This document shows positions 6,304 through 11,692 of a stretch of DNA of 11,692 nucleotides, one piece after another (position 1 is the stretch's first letter; each line of letters begins with the position of its first letter). The stretch spans positions 1-11,692 of the forward strand of contig CAMURE010000015.1 in NCBI GenBank assembly GCA_947097375.1. The letters are read 5' to 3'. The notes under the pieces are model-generated. The model saw only the letters and a list, made by a program, of their open reading frames with translations. It ran no database searches and had not been told where the DNA came from. The position numbers and the translations under genes are program-made. Source of the stretch: an uncultured Candidatus Saccharibacteria bacterium. GTDB taxonomy: Bacteria > Patescibacteria > Saccharimonadia > Saccharimonadales > Nanosynbacteraceae.

Positions 6304-7122
6304 ATGAAGCACGGGGTGGGGCGCGCAGTCATGGCCATGGTTTTAGCGGCCTGGACGACACTGACATTACTAATGATCAATGGTGGCACGCAGCTCGTCA
6401 ACCAGACATCGGAGTCGATCGCTCATTCGCCGCTGTATAATTTTCAGCCAGTCACCATCCGCCTTGATCAAACTAGTCGTGACTTAACCTTTCCATCATG
6501 GAAATATTTGCAGACCGGGAAAATCTGGTCTTATGTATCAGGCAAGCAGGGCATCGACCCAGCCTTTGAACCGCCGCTGACTGATATTATTGATGGTGCA
6601 CCAACTTGGATAGAGGATAAGCGCGTGCAACCGATGGTTAAAGAGCCACTGGAGCAACTGCGTCAGGCTGCAACCAAAGCCAAGCTGCCGATCCTCGTCT
6701 CCAGCGCATACCGCTCCGGCACCGCCCAGGCCAAAGTCCGCACTGAGACCACCGCCAAAAACGGCGCCGCCCACACCGACGAATACGTCGCCAAGCCCGG
6801 CCACAGTGAGCATCAACTGGGCCTAGCGGTTGATGTGACCAGCTTTTCCGAGAAATGCAAGGCTCGCTTCAGCGACTGCGCACTTGATCCAAAAACCGCC
6901 AGCTGGCTAGCTGCTCACGCCCACGAATACGGTTTTATTCTGCGCTATCCGAAGGGCAAGGAAAAAATAACCGGTATCGCGAGCGAAGCCTGGCACTTCC
7001 GCTACGTCGGCAAAGACCTGGCCAGCCTCATCCACGAATCAGGGCTAACCTTCGACGAAGTATACCAAAACATGGTTAAATTACGCGACAATGCATCAGT
7101 TGCCAAGTCGTCTGCCTCATGA
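6304..7122 (+). CDS. Membrane-anchored D-alanyl-D-alanine carboxypeptidase, peptidase M15B (VanY-like), copy 2
   Basis: This second M15B zinc carboxypeptidase (272 aa) follows the first copy with no gap: TAA 6301-6303, then ATG 6304, with GAGGG (6290-6294) as ribosome binding site at 9 nt. It has one N-terminal membrane helix (about 8-25), an extracellular region, and the M15 domain. The domain shows SSAYRSGTAQ (133-142), SEHQLGLAVD (168-177), giving zinc ligands H170 and D177, and EAWHFRYVG (228-236), giving catalytic E228 and zinc ligand H231. A cysteine pair (C185, C192) sits at the same place as in copy 1. The C-terminal halves are very close, while the N-terminal halves differ, as expected for a duplication with diverged linkers and possibly different substrate preference. 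There is no obvious terminator after it, and the next gene has its own promoter. Confidence 0.9.
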   Translation: MKHGVGRAVMAMVLAAWTTLTLLMINGGTQLVNQTSESIAHSPLYNFQPVTIRLDQTSRDLTFPSWKYLQTGKIWSYVSGKQGIDPAFEPPLTDIIDGAPTWIEDKRVQPMVKEPLEQLRQAATKAKLPILVSSAYRSGTAQAKVRTETTAKNGAAHTDEYVAKPGHSEHQLGLAVDVTSFSEKCKARFSDCALDPKTASWLAAHAHEYGFILRYPKGKEKITGIASEAWHFRYVGKDLASLIHESGLTFDEVYQNMVKLRDNASVAKSSAS

Positions 7123-7134
7123 TGCAGTAAGCTA

Positions 7135-7163
7135 TTGCGAGAAAGCTAAAAATACGAGATAAT
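7135..7163 (+). promoter_or_regulatory. Promoter of the HAD phosphatase operon (leaderless)
   Basis: TTGCGA (7135-7140) and GATAAT (7158-7163) have a 17-nt spacer. The -10 ends 6 nt before ATG 7170, so the predicted +1 is the start codon itself. Confidence 0.7.
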
Positions 7164-7169
7164 CAAGCG

Positions 7170-7904
7170 ATGGAGCAGCAGAAATTCGCAGTTTTTGATA
7201 TCGATGGTACGCTCATTCGTGGCGGGCTGTATCGGCAGTTGGTGCTCGGACTGATTGGTGCCGGCGCCATCCCCGAGATCCACACGTCGATCATTCAGCA
7301 GAAATTACTCAGCTGGAAACGGCGAGAGTCAAAAGATGCCTACGACGAGTACGAACTGAGTTTGGTCGATGCCATCTCTCGTTCGCTTGCTGACATCCCG
7401 ACCGCAGTGTTTGACGAAGTGGCAAGTAGCATCGTCACGAAAGAGCTTGACCATGTTTACACCTACACGCGGCATCGCCTGCGCGAGCTAAAGCAGGCGG
7501 GCTACTTCCTGATCGCTATCTCTGGCTCGCAGCAAGAGTTAGTCGAGCCATTTGCTAAAAAGTATGGCTTTGATGCCTGGGCGGCTCAGGTGTATGAGCG
7601 GCGGGGCGATACCTTTACCGGTACAATTACCGCCAAAACGTATACCAATAAAGACAAGATCCTCCAAAGAATCATCGATAAGCACAGGCTAACGCTCGCT
7701 GGCAGTTATGCGTTTGGCGACAGCGAGGGCGATCGGCACCTCCTAGCGATGGTTGAGCGTCCCGTCGTCTTTAATCCCACGGAAAAGCTGCTCGAAATTG
7801 CCAAAACCAACGGCTGGCCAATTGTCCTGGAGCGTAAAAGCGTGGTGTTTGAACTTGAGAAAGGCGAACGTGGATACCTTTTGGCGCAAGCAGGAAAAAT
7901 CTAA
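7170..7904 (+). CDS. HAD-superfamily phosphatase, subfamily IB (SerB-like)
   Basis: This is a 244-aa haloacid dehalogenase-type phosphohydrolase. Motif I is FDIDGTLIRGG, with nucleophile D10 and acid/base D12. A helical cap follows (about 20-100). Motif II is IAISGSQQELVEPFAKKYGF, with S118. Motif III would be K162 or K164 in TNKDKILQ. Motif IV is GDSEGDRHLL, with D184 and D188 for Mg2+. The SGSxxELVEPFAKxYGFD pattern and the GDSxxDxxLL motif are those of the IB group that includes phosphoserine phosphatase, but neither these motifs nor the context fixes the substrate. The start is supported by a TTGCGA-17-GATAAT promoter. The 3' end overlaps the next gene by 35 nt in another frame. Confidence 0.88.
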   Translation: MEQQKFAVFDIDGTLIRGGLYRQLVLGLIGAGAIPEIHTSIIQQKLLSWKRRESKDAYDEYELSLVDAISRSLADIPTAVFDEVASSIVTKELDHVYTYTRHRLRELKQAGYFLIAISGSQQELVEPFAKKYGFDAWAAQVYERRGDTFTGTITAKTYTNKDKILQRIIDKHRLTLAGSYAFGDSEGDRHLLAMVERPVVFNPTEKLLEIAKTNGWPIVLERKSVVFELEKGERGYLLAQAGKI

Positions 7905-8658
7905 GCCACTGTTTCCCGACGTTGAATGGAATCGGCCAGAGCGCCGCGACCAGGCCGGGCGGCTGGGGATTGTTGGCGGTAACAAGCTCGGCTTTGCGGC
8001 GGTGGCGACTAGCTACCAGGCGGCACGTGACACCGGGGCGGGCGAAGTACGAGTCTTGCTACCCGACACGCTGCGCCGCACCGTGCCAGCAGCGATGACC
8101 GACGTCCTGTTTGCGCCGACCAATCCGTCCGGCGGCCTCAGCGGCGCGGCAGCAGGCGAATTAGCCACCCTCGGCGAGTGGGCTAACGTCATGCTGCTAA
8201 TCGGTGACGCTGGCAAAAATAGCGAAACGGCCGCGCTGTACGAGCAATTTGTGCGCCAGTACCACCGGCCAGTCGTGCTGAGCCGCGACGCCATCGACCT
8301 CGTGCAAAACAGCTTTCCCGCCATCCTTGATAATCCCCACGTCGTCTTTGTCGCCTCATTTGCCCAAGTGCAAAAGCTCTTTCGCAGCGTCTACTACCCA
8401 AAAATCCTGACATTCAGCATGCAGCTGGCGCAGTTAGTCGAGGCGCTGCACAAATTCACCATCACCTATCCGGTCACATTAGCAGTTTTTCATGCCGATC
8501 AATTGGTCATCGCACGGGGCGGGGAAGTCATCACTCAAGCCTGGACCGAGCCGATGCAGCTGTGGCGCGGGCAAACCGCTGCGCGCGCCGCCAGCTACCT
8601 CTTGTGGTCGCTGGAGGCACCATTGGCCGCCATCAGTACCAGTGTTGCGACCTCTTGA
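7870..8658 (+). CDS. YjeF C-terminal/NAD(P)HX dehydratase-like protein with degenerate active site
   Basis: The 262-aa protein resembles the ribokinase-fold domain of ADP/ATP-dependent NAD(P)H-hydrate dehydratases, which repair damaged NAD(P)HX. Matches are AGRLGIVGGNKLGFAAVATS (29-48) for the first strand and glycine loop, GAGEVRVLLPDTLRRTV (56-72), LLIGDAGKN (109-117) where active members have a G-P-G-L-G-like motif, and PVVLSRDAIDLV (134-145) where they have VLDADALN. The G-G-T/S-G-D catalytic motif expected near the C-terminus is absent; WTEPMQLWRGQTAARAASYL (225-244) stands there. I chose GTG 7870 because it gives MDTFWRKQEKSKPLFPD, which resembles N-termini I associate with this family in Saccharibacteria. 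AAAGG lies 5 nt upstream; the ATG at 7753 would force a 152-nt overlap with the phosphatase gene. Probably non-catalytic or altered in function (inference). Confidence 0.65.
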   Translation: MDTFWRKQEKSKPLFPDVEWNRPERRDQAGRLGIVGGNKLGFAAVATSYQAARDTGAGEVRVLLPDTLRRTVPAAMTDVLFAPTNPSGGLSGAAAGELATLGEWANVMLLIGDAGKNSETAALYEQFVRQYHRPVVLSRDAIDLVQNSFPAILDNPHVVFVASFAQVQKLFRSVYYPKILTFSMQLAQLVEALHKFTITYPVTLAVFHADQLVIARGGEVITQAWTEPMQLWRGQTAARAASYLLWSLEAPLAAISTSVATS

Positions 8659-8682
8659 CAAATTATAAATAAAATGTATAAT
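8655..8682 (+). promoter_or_regulatory. Strong promoter of the 2H phosphoesterase gene
   Basis: A perfect TTGACA (8655-8660) and a perfect TATAAT (8677-8682) are separated by 16 nt of AT-rich DNA. The TGA stop of the preceding gene (8656-8658) lies inside the -35. Ten nucleotides separate the -10 from ATG 8693, so the leader is about 4 nt. Confidence 0.85.
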
Positions 8683-8692
8683 AAAAATAGTT

Positions 8693-9358
8693 ATGGCCAA
8701 AAATCGCTTAGTATATCATCCCGTCCTCGAGGCTCCTCTGTCACATCCAGACTTTACCAAAGCAATACAGAATCGCTTTCCCGAATCAAGCAACAGACTC
8801 ATACTGCCAACGTGGCCCGAGGTGCTTCATCTCACCATCCTAGGTGCACAACAATATCCAGAAGGGCTGCTCTCATCTGAACATGGTTCTGTACGGGTTA
8901 ACCTACCAGAGCAGTCACGCGAGGAACTTACGCTTAGCGTGACTGATGTCCGTGCTATCGGAGAACGGGGACTACAGCTCGCACTGATGCTCGAAGACTC
9001 TGATATACTCCGAGAGGAGCAGGAGCGCATCAATAAAGCATTTGCCGCAGCCGGAGCTCAACCTCACCCTGATGTCAAACCCCTTGTGCCACACGTCACC
9101 ATTGCGATGATGTCAAATAACGTTAAAAGGAAACGAGTAGCTCGATGGGTAGAGAGTATGTTACCCCCAGAGCCAACCGTCACTATCGGCGGCATCACCC
9201 AGAACAATATTTTAGGAAAAAAATCTGATAAACAATCCCTTATTACGTTTACCTTTGGCGATGAGTATCGTCCTCTCACCCTGCCTATTGCCGAATATAT
9301 ATTTCCACCGCGAAAGCCGAGAGGCAAGCGAGGGCACGGCAGGCACCGCCGTCGTTAA
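8693..9358 (+). CDS. 2H phosphoesterase superfamily protein (2'-5' RNA ligase-like)
   Basis: The two H-x-T motifs that define 2H phosphoesterases are both present: HLTIL at H46-T48 and HVTIA at H134-T136. Both follow the hydrophobic/proline context usual for the family (EVLHLTIL and LVPHVTIA). Family members open or form 2',3'-cyclic or 2'-5' phosphodiester bonds in RNA or small nucleotides; the substrate here cannot be read from sequence. At 221 aa it is slightly longer than the common ~180 aa, and the excess is largely a basic tail. Residues 207-221 contain nine Arg/Lys in fifteen, which suggests RNA binding. It has the best consensus promoter of the window and appears monocistronic. A tRNA-Leu gene faces it on the other strand. 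The composition is less GC-rich than the flanking operons. Confidence 0.75.
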   Translation: MAKNRLVYHPVLEAPLSHPDFTKAIQNRFPESSNRLILPTWPEVLHLTILGAQQYPEGLLSSEHGSVRVNLPEQSREELTLSVTDVRAIGERGLQLALMLEDSDILREEQERINKAFAAAGAQPHPDVKPLVPHVTIAMMSNNVKRKRVARWVESMLPPEPTVTIGGITQNNILGKKSDKQSLITFTFGDEYRPLTLPIAEYIFPPRKPRGKRGHGRHRRR

Positions 9359-9384
9359 CACTGTCTTTTATAAACATTGCTGCC

Positions 9385-9411
9385 AATAAAATTCCCGCTA
9401 CAAAAACGGGA
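9385..9411 (-). terminator. Possible weak terminator after tRNA-Leu
   Basis: On the minus strand a 5-bp stem, TCCCG/CGGGA with a 9-nt loop, is followed by AATTTTATT. It lies about 30 nt downstream of the tRNA 3' end. A second small stem, GAGG-TCG-CCTC, sits directly after the tRNA (9432-9442). Both are short, so termination is only suggested. Confidence 0.35.
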
Positions 9412-9442
9412 GGTGAGAGCCTAAGGAAATTGAGGCGACCTC

Positions 9443-9529
9443 TGGTACCGCGGGCCGGACTTGAACCGGCACGAGCGATTGCTCACCAGATTTTGAGTCT
9501 AGCGCGTCTACCAATTCCGCCACCGCGGC
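9443..9529 (-). tRNA. tRNA-Leu, anticodon CAA
   Basis: The 87-nt minus-strand gene folds as a class II tRNA. The acceptor is GCCGCGG with CCGCGGT, then discriminator A and an encoded CCA (9443-9445). The D-arm region reads TGGCGGAATTGGTAGACGCGC. The anticodon stem is CTAGA/TCTGG around loop CTCAAAA, giving anticodon CAA at 9493-9495, which reads UUG. A long variable arm follows with stem GAGC-AATC-GCTC, and the T-arm is GCCGG-TTCAAGT-CCGGC. The long variable arm and the TGGCGGAATTGGTAGACGCG motif are typical of leucine tRNAs. A minus-strand promoter lies upstream. The gene is isolated between two plus-strand genes. Confidence 0.96.
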
Positions 9530-9560
9530 ACAAGAGAACGCCCCAAGTCATCCGAGGGTA

Positions 9561-9590
9561 ATTATACCACGGCCGCCACCACATCAGCAA
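9561..9590 (-). promoter_or_regulatory. Promoter of tRNA-Leu
   Basis: On the minus strand TTGCTG (9585-9590) and TATAAT (9561-9566) are separated by 18 nt. The expected start lies about 25 nt upstream of the mature tRNA, unlike the protein genes here, whose promoters abut the start codon. Confidence 0.6.
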
Positions 9591-9602
9591 GAGCCCGAGC
9601 GC

Positions 9603-9631
9603 TTTATCTTTCCGGCGTTTTCCCGTATAAT
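9603..9631 (+). promoter_or_regulatory. Promoter of the sortase gene (near-leaderless)
   Basis: A perfect TATAAT (9626-9631) is preceded, with a 17-nt spacer, by a weak TTTATC (9603-9608). The predicted +1 (about 9638) falls after the G of the in-frame GTG 9637 and just before ATG 9640, which argues for the ATG as start. Confidence 0.6.
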
Positions 9632-9639
9632 AAGGGGTG

Positions 9640-11073
9640 ATGAATCCACATGACGATCAGTTTGGCAGGCGAGTGGGAACGCCAATCTCGAGTCAACCTC
9701 GTCCACTGACGCCGCCACCACGTGATTATTCCGGCTCGCAGGCTGCTGCCGCCAATGTTATTCGTGATCAAATTAATGCTATTTACGGCGGTCGTAGCGC
9801 CGAATCAACGCCACACACCACGCCGGTGGTCCAGCCACGGCCCACGGAGCAGCCACATCCAGAACCGACCGAACGTACCACTGTCACGCCGCCACCGCGC
9901 ACGACGAATCCGCATGCCCTGAACACCGCGCCACCGACTACACAGCCGGCCCAACCAGCCGCAACGCCAACTCCCACCCAGCCAACCGCTGAACAGCCAC
10001 TTCAGCCTCGACCAGCAGGCGGGTCAACAGACAAACCCGCTGCCATGCTACCAAACACACAGGAGCAGCCGACTGGCCAGGCAAAGTCTCCCGCTCACCA
10101 GCCACAGATCACCGCCGACCAGTGGAAGCAGTACCACACTTCATGGCAAAAATATTACCAGATGTACTACGAGCGCTACTATGCCTCGCACCTTGACCAA
10201 AAACAGCAGGAATTTAACCGGCTCGTCCAGTCCGCTCGCAATACCAACACCGGTACGACGCCGGCCACCACCGATACGCTATCCGCCCAAAACCCCATCA
10301 AGCGCCTCCGTGCTCAGATCCAGCAGACCGTCCGCGACAAGGCTAAAAAAGTTACCAAGTCGCGCCATTTCGTTCCAGCACTGGCAGGTGTGCTGGTACT
10401 GCTAGCATTCGTCTTTTTACAGTACAACCGCGTCTTGTTTGGTATCGCCGCTGCATACACCACCCCAGGTAACATTGATCCACAAAATATTATCGTCAAC
10501 CCATCAAGCGACGCTGCCGTCGGCCCCGACCCACGACTAATCATTCCTAAGCTCAACGTTGATGTGCCAATTATTTATGGTGTCAACGCCGCTGACCACA
10601 ATGCTCAAATGAAGGCAATGGAGAAGGGCGCTGCTCACTTCGCGATCGCTGGCGCTAACGCCGTGCCTGGCCAGGTTGGTAATGCGGTGTTCTCGGCGCA
10701 CTCTTCTAACGATGCTTTCGCCGCCGGTGATTATAAGTTTGTCTTTGCCCAGAACGAAAAGCTCGTCAAAGACGATATCATGTACATGCACTATCAAGGC
10801 AAGCGCTACACCTACGCCGTCACCAAAAAAGAAGTTGTCATGCCAAACGAGGTTAGCCGTGTCCAAATCCAGACCGACAAGCCAATGCTCACCCTGATCA
10901 GCTGCGTACCGCTCGGCACCGCCGAAAAGCGCCTCCTGGTCTTTGCCGAACAGATTAGCCCCGATCCATCGGGCGCTACTAAGTCAGCCGAGCCAGTCAC
11001 AACACAGTCCGCTGCTATCCCGGGCAAGCCATCGCCAACGCTACTGGAGCGATTATTTGGCGCCAAGGAATAG
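9640..11073 (+). CDS. Sortase-family transpeptidase with long N-terminal extension
   Basis: Sortases are membrane cysteine transpeptidases that join surface proteins to the cell wall or into pili. From ATG 9640 the protein has 477 aa. Residues 1-244 form a Pro/Thr/Gln-rich, probably disordered region ending in a Tyr-rich helix-like block (HTSWQKYYQMYYERYYASH, about 166-184) and a basic stretch. One membrane helix follows (about 245-262, PALAGVLVLLAFVFLQY). The sortase barrel begins at PRLIIPKLNVDVPIIYG (298-314). The catalytic residues are H354 in AVFSAHSSND, C422 in LTLISC and R431 in GTAEKRLLVFAEQ. The C-terminal ~40 residues are again Pro/Ser-rich. The promoter supports ATG 9640 rather than GTG 9637. 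The barrel fits CPR-type sortases; the class is unassigned and no LPxTG substrate is in view. Confidence 0.88.
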   Translation: MNPHDDQFGRRVGTPISSQPRPLTPPPRDYSGSQAAAANVIRDQINAIYGGRSAESTPHTTPVVQPRPTEQPHPEPTERTTVTPPPRTTNPHALNTAPPTTQPAQPAATPTPTQPTAEQPLQPRPAGGSTDKPAAMLPNTQEQPTGQAKSPAHQPQITADQWKQYHTSWQKYYQMYYERYYASHLDQKQQEFNRLVQSARNTNTGTTPATTDTLSAQNPIKRLRAQIQQTVRDKAKKVTKSRHFVPALAGVLVLLAFVFLQYNRVLFGIAAAYTTPGNIDPQNIIVNPSSDAAVGPDPRLIIPKLNVDVPIIYGVNAADHNAQMKAMEKGAAHFAIAGANAVPGQVGNAVFSAHSSNDAFAAGDYKFVFAQNEKLVKDDIMYMHYQGKRYTYAVTKKEVVMPNEVSRVQIQTDKPMLTLISCVPLGTAEKRLLVFAEQISPDPSGATKSAEPVTTQSAAIPGKPSPTLLERLFGAKE

Positions 11074-11098
11074 AGCACAATAAGATTCAAATTAGCAC

Positions 11099-11692
11099 TT
11101 AGCGCTTGATCGTCATTCGCAGTCGCGACATCGTCACCGTGCCGTTATCAGCTCGGCGAAAAGCATACAGCCAGTCACCATCGTGCGACAGTGATGCATC
11201 GAACCCCTCGCTCGCCTCCAGCATCGTCGATTGATTAGCACCGTCAAACTCGCGCATTACCACCTTGCCGCCCTCAACACTCCACACGTGATAATCATCC
11301 AGCCAATCGAGGCTTGTCCCTGTCGGCAGCGCCGTATCGTGCGACATCGACTGCCGCTCAATATCATAACTCATAAAGCCAGCCCCCGTTCGCATCAAGA
11401 CAAACCGTCCGGTACCGCTCAGGTCAAGTTCAGCTAATTGCTCGCCGGCAGCGATCGACTTGACGCGGCTGAGTAGCTTTGATGCCGACGAACTCGACCC
11501 GTCTAGCGCCGCACCCATGTGTAGCGTCACCGCCGAGCCAACGCCAACCACCAGCACGTCTTTATTGTCATAGCGCGAAAACTTAATCATCAACGGCGTC
11601 GAAGCCTCCGCCTCAGTCTGTCGCCGCACGACCACTGGCTCAGTCCAGTCCTTGCGCCAAATGCCCGCCAGCTGCAGCTTGCTCGTACCATT
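11099..11692 (-). CDS. C-terminal part of a probable beta-propeller protein (cut by window edge)
   Basis: The frame is open from the right window edge to TAA 11099-11101 (197 codons seen), so the start lies outside the window; the internal GTG at 11635 is not needed as a start. The sequence shows repeated beta-rich units with WD40/TolB-like spacing: ELDLSGTGRFVLMRTGAGFM, then DWLDDYHVWSVEGGKVVMRE, then FDASLSHDGDWLYAFRRA. Each has a turn Gly/Asp followed by hydrophobic strands, which suggests blades of a propeller. In Saccharibacteria such domains can follow an N-terminal membrane helix and PEGA domain; that part is not visible, so this is a guess. It converges on the sortase gene with 25 nt between the two stops and no hairpin terminator. 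Confidence 0.6.
   Translation of the reverse strand, partial: NGTSKLQLAGIWRKDWTEPVVVRRQTEAEASTPLMIKFSRYDNKDVLVVGVGSAVTLHMGAALDGSSSSASKLLSRVKSIAAGEQLAELDLSGTGRFVLMRTGAGFMSYDIERQSMSHDTALPTGTSLDWLDDYHVWSVEGGKVVMREFDGANQSTMLEASEGFDASLSHDGDWLYAFRRADNGTVTMSRLRMTIKR

Noticed and set aside
7092..7126. Inverted repeat TGCATCA / TGATGCA around the end of the second carboxypeptidase gene
   Set aside because: A 7-bp stem with a 21-nt loop, no following U-run; not convincing as a terminator and possible by chance.
7753..7869. Upstream ATG start for the YjeF-C-like gene
   Set aside because: It would add 39 residues with no family resemblance and a 152-nt overlap with the HAD gene; GTG 7870 gives the expected N-terminus.
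9443..9529. G1-U72 wobble pair in the acceptor stem of tRNA-Leu
   Set aside because: Such an end (CGGTACCA) is, as I recall, seen in other bacterial leucine tRNAs, so it is not a sign of decay.
9783..9977. Gly/Val-rich minus-strand frame and short plus-strand frames within the sortase N-terminal region
   Set aside because: They mirror the Pro/Thr-rich low-complexity coding sequence of the sortase; no independent start signal.
11074..11098. Terminator between the convergent sortase and beta-propeller genes
   Set aside because: The 25-nt gap contains no stem-loop or T-run on either strand.
1..11692. UGA recoded to Gly as in SR1/Gracilibacteria
   Set aside because: TGA ends several genes at the expected family lengths (xth, copy 2 carboxypeptidase, the minus-strand glycosyltransferase) and does not occur inside them.

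Overview
The window looks like a chromosomal segment of a Candidate Phyla Radiation bacterium, most likely a Saccharibacteria (TM7) member. This is an inference from gene content: a CPR-style sortase, a degenerate NAD(P)HX-dehydratase-like protein starting MDxxxxKQ, tandem VanY-like carboxypeptidases and very compact spacing. The code is standard: TGA is used as a stop and is not read inside the genes. No mobile element, CRISPR array or phage gene is visible.

Layout, left to right. (1) The 5' part of an ABC-F type ATPase on the minus strand, cut by the window edge. (2) Two unrecognised AT-richer genes on the plus strand (454-933, 986-1564), then smpB. (3) A GT4 glycosyltransferase on the minus strand whose 3' end overlaps the 3' end of smpB, and a second GT4 enzyme diverging from it across 44 bp. 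(4) An operon of exodeoxyribonuclease III and two tandem membrane-anchored M15B (VanY-like) D-Ala-D-Ala carboxypeptidases. (5) An operon of a HAD-IB phosphatase and a degenerate YjeF-C/ribokinase-fold protein. (6) A 2H phosphoesterase (2'-5' RNA ligase-like). (7) tRNA-Leu(CAA) on the minus strand. (8) A sortase with a long N-terminal extension. (9) The 3' part of a probable beta-propeller protein on the minus strand, cut by the right edge.

The strongest structural signal is in the promoters. All ten genes that begin a transcription unit carry a TATAAT-like -10 hexamer ending only 6-11 nt before the start codon. This predicts leaderless or nearly leaderless mRNAs. The operon-internal genes (the two vanY-like genes and, more weakly, the YjeF-C-like gene) have a purine-rich Shine-Dalgarno-like sequence instead. 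In two cases the -10 is built over the stop codon of the preceding gene, and in a third case the -35 is.

Functionally the segment mixes translation quality control (SmpB, ABC-F, tRNA-Leu), DNA repair (ExoIII) and cell-envelope work (glycosyltransferases, peptidoglycan carboxypeptidases, sortase). I see no new defence or mobile system. The items most worth following up are the leaderless and stop-embedded promoter architecture, the two orphan genes, the pseudoenzyme-like YjeF-C protein and the sortase with its Tyr-rich extension.
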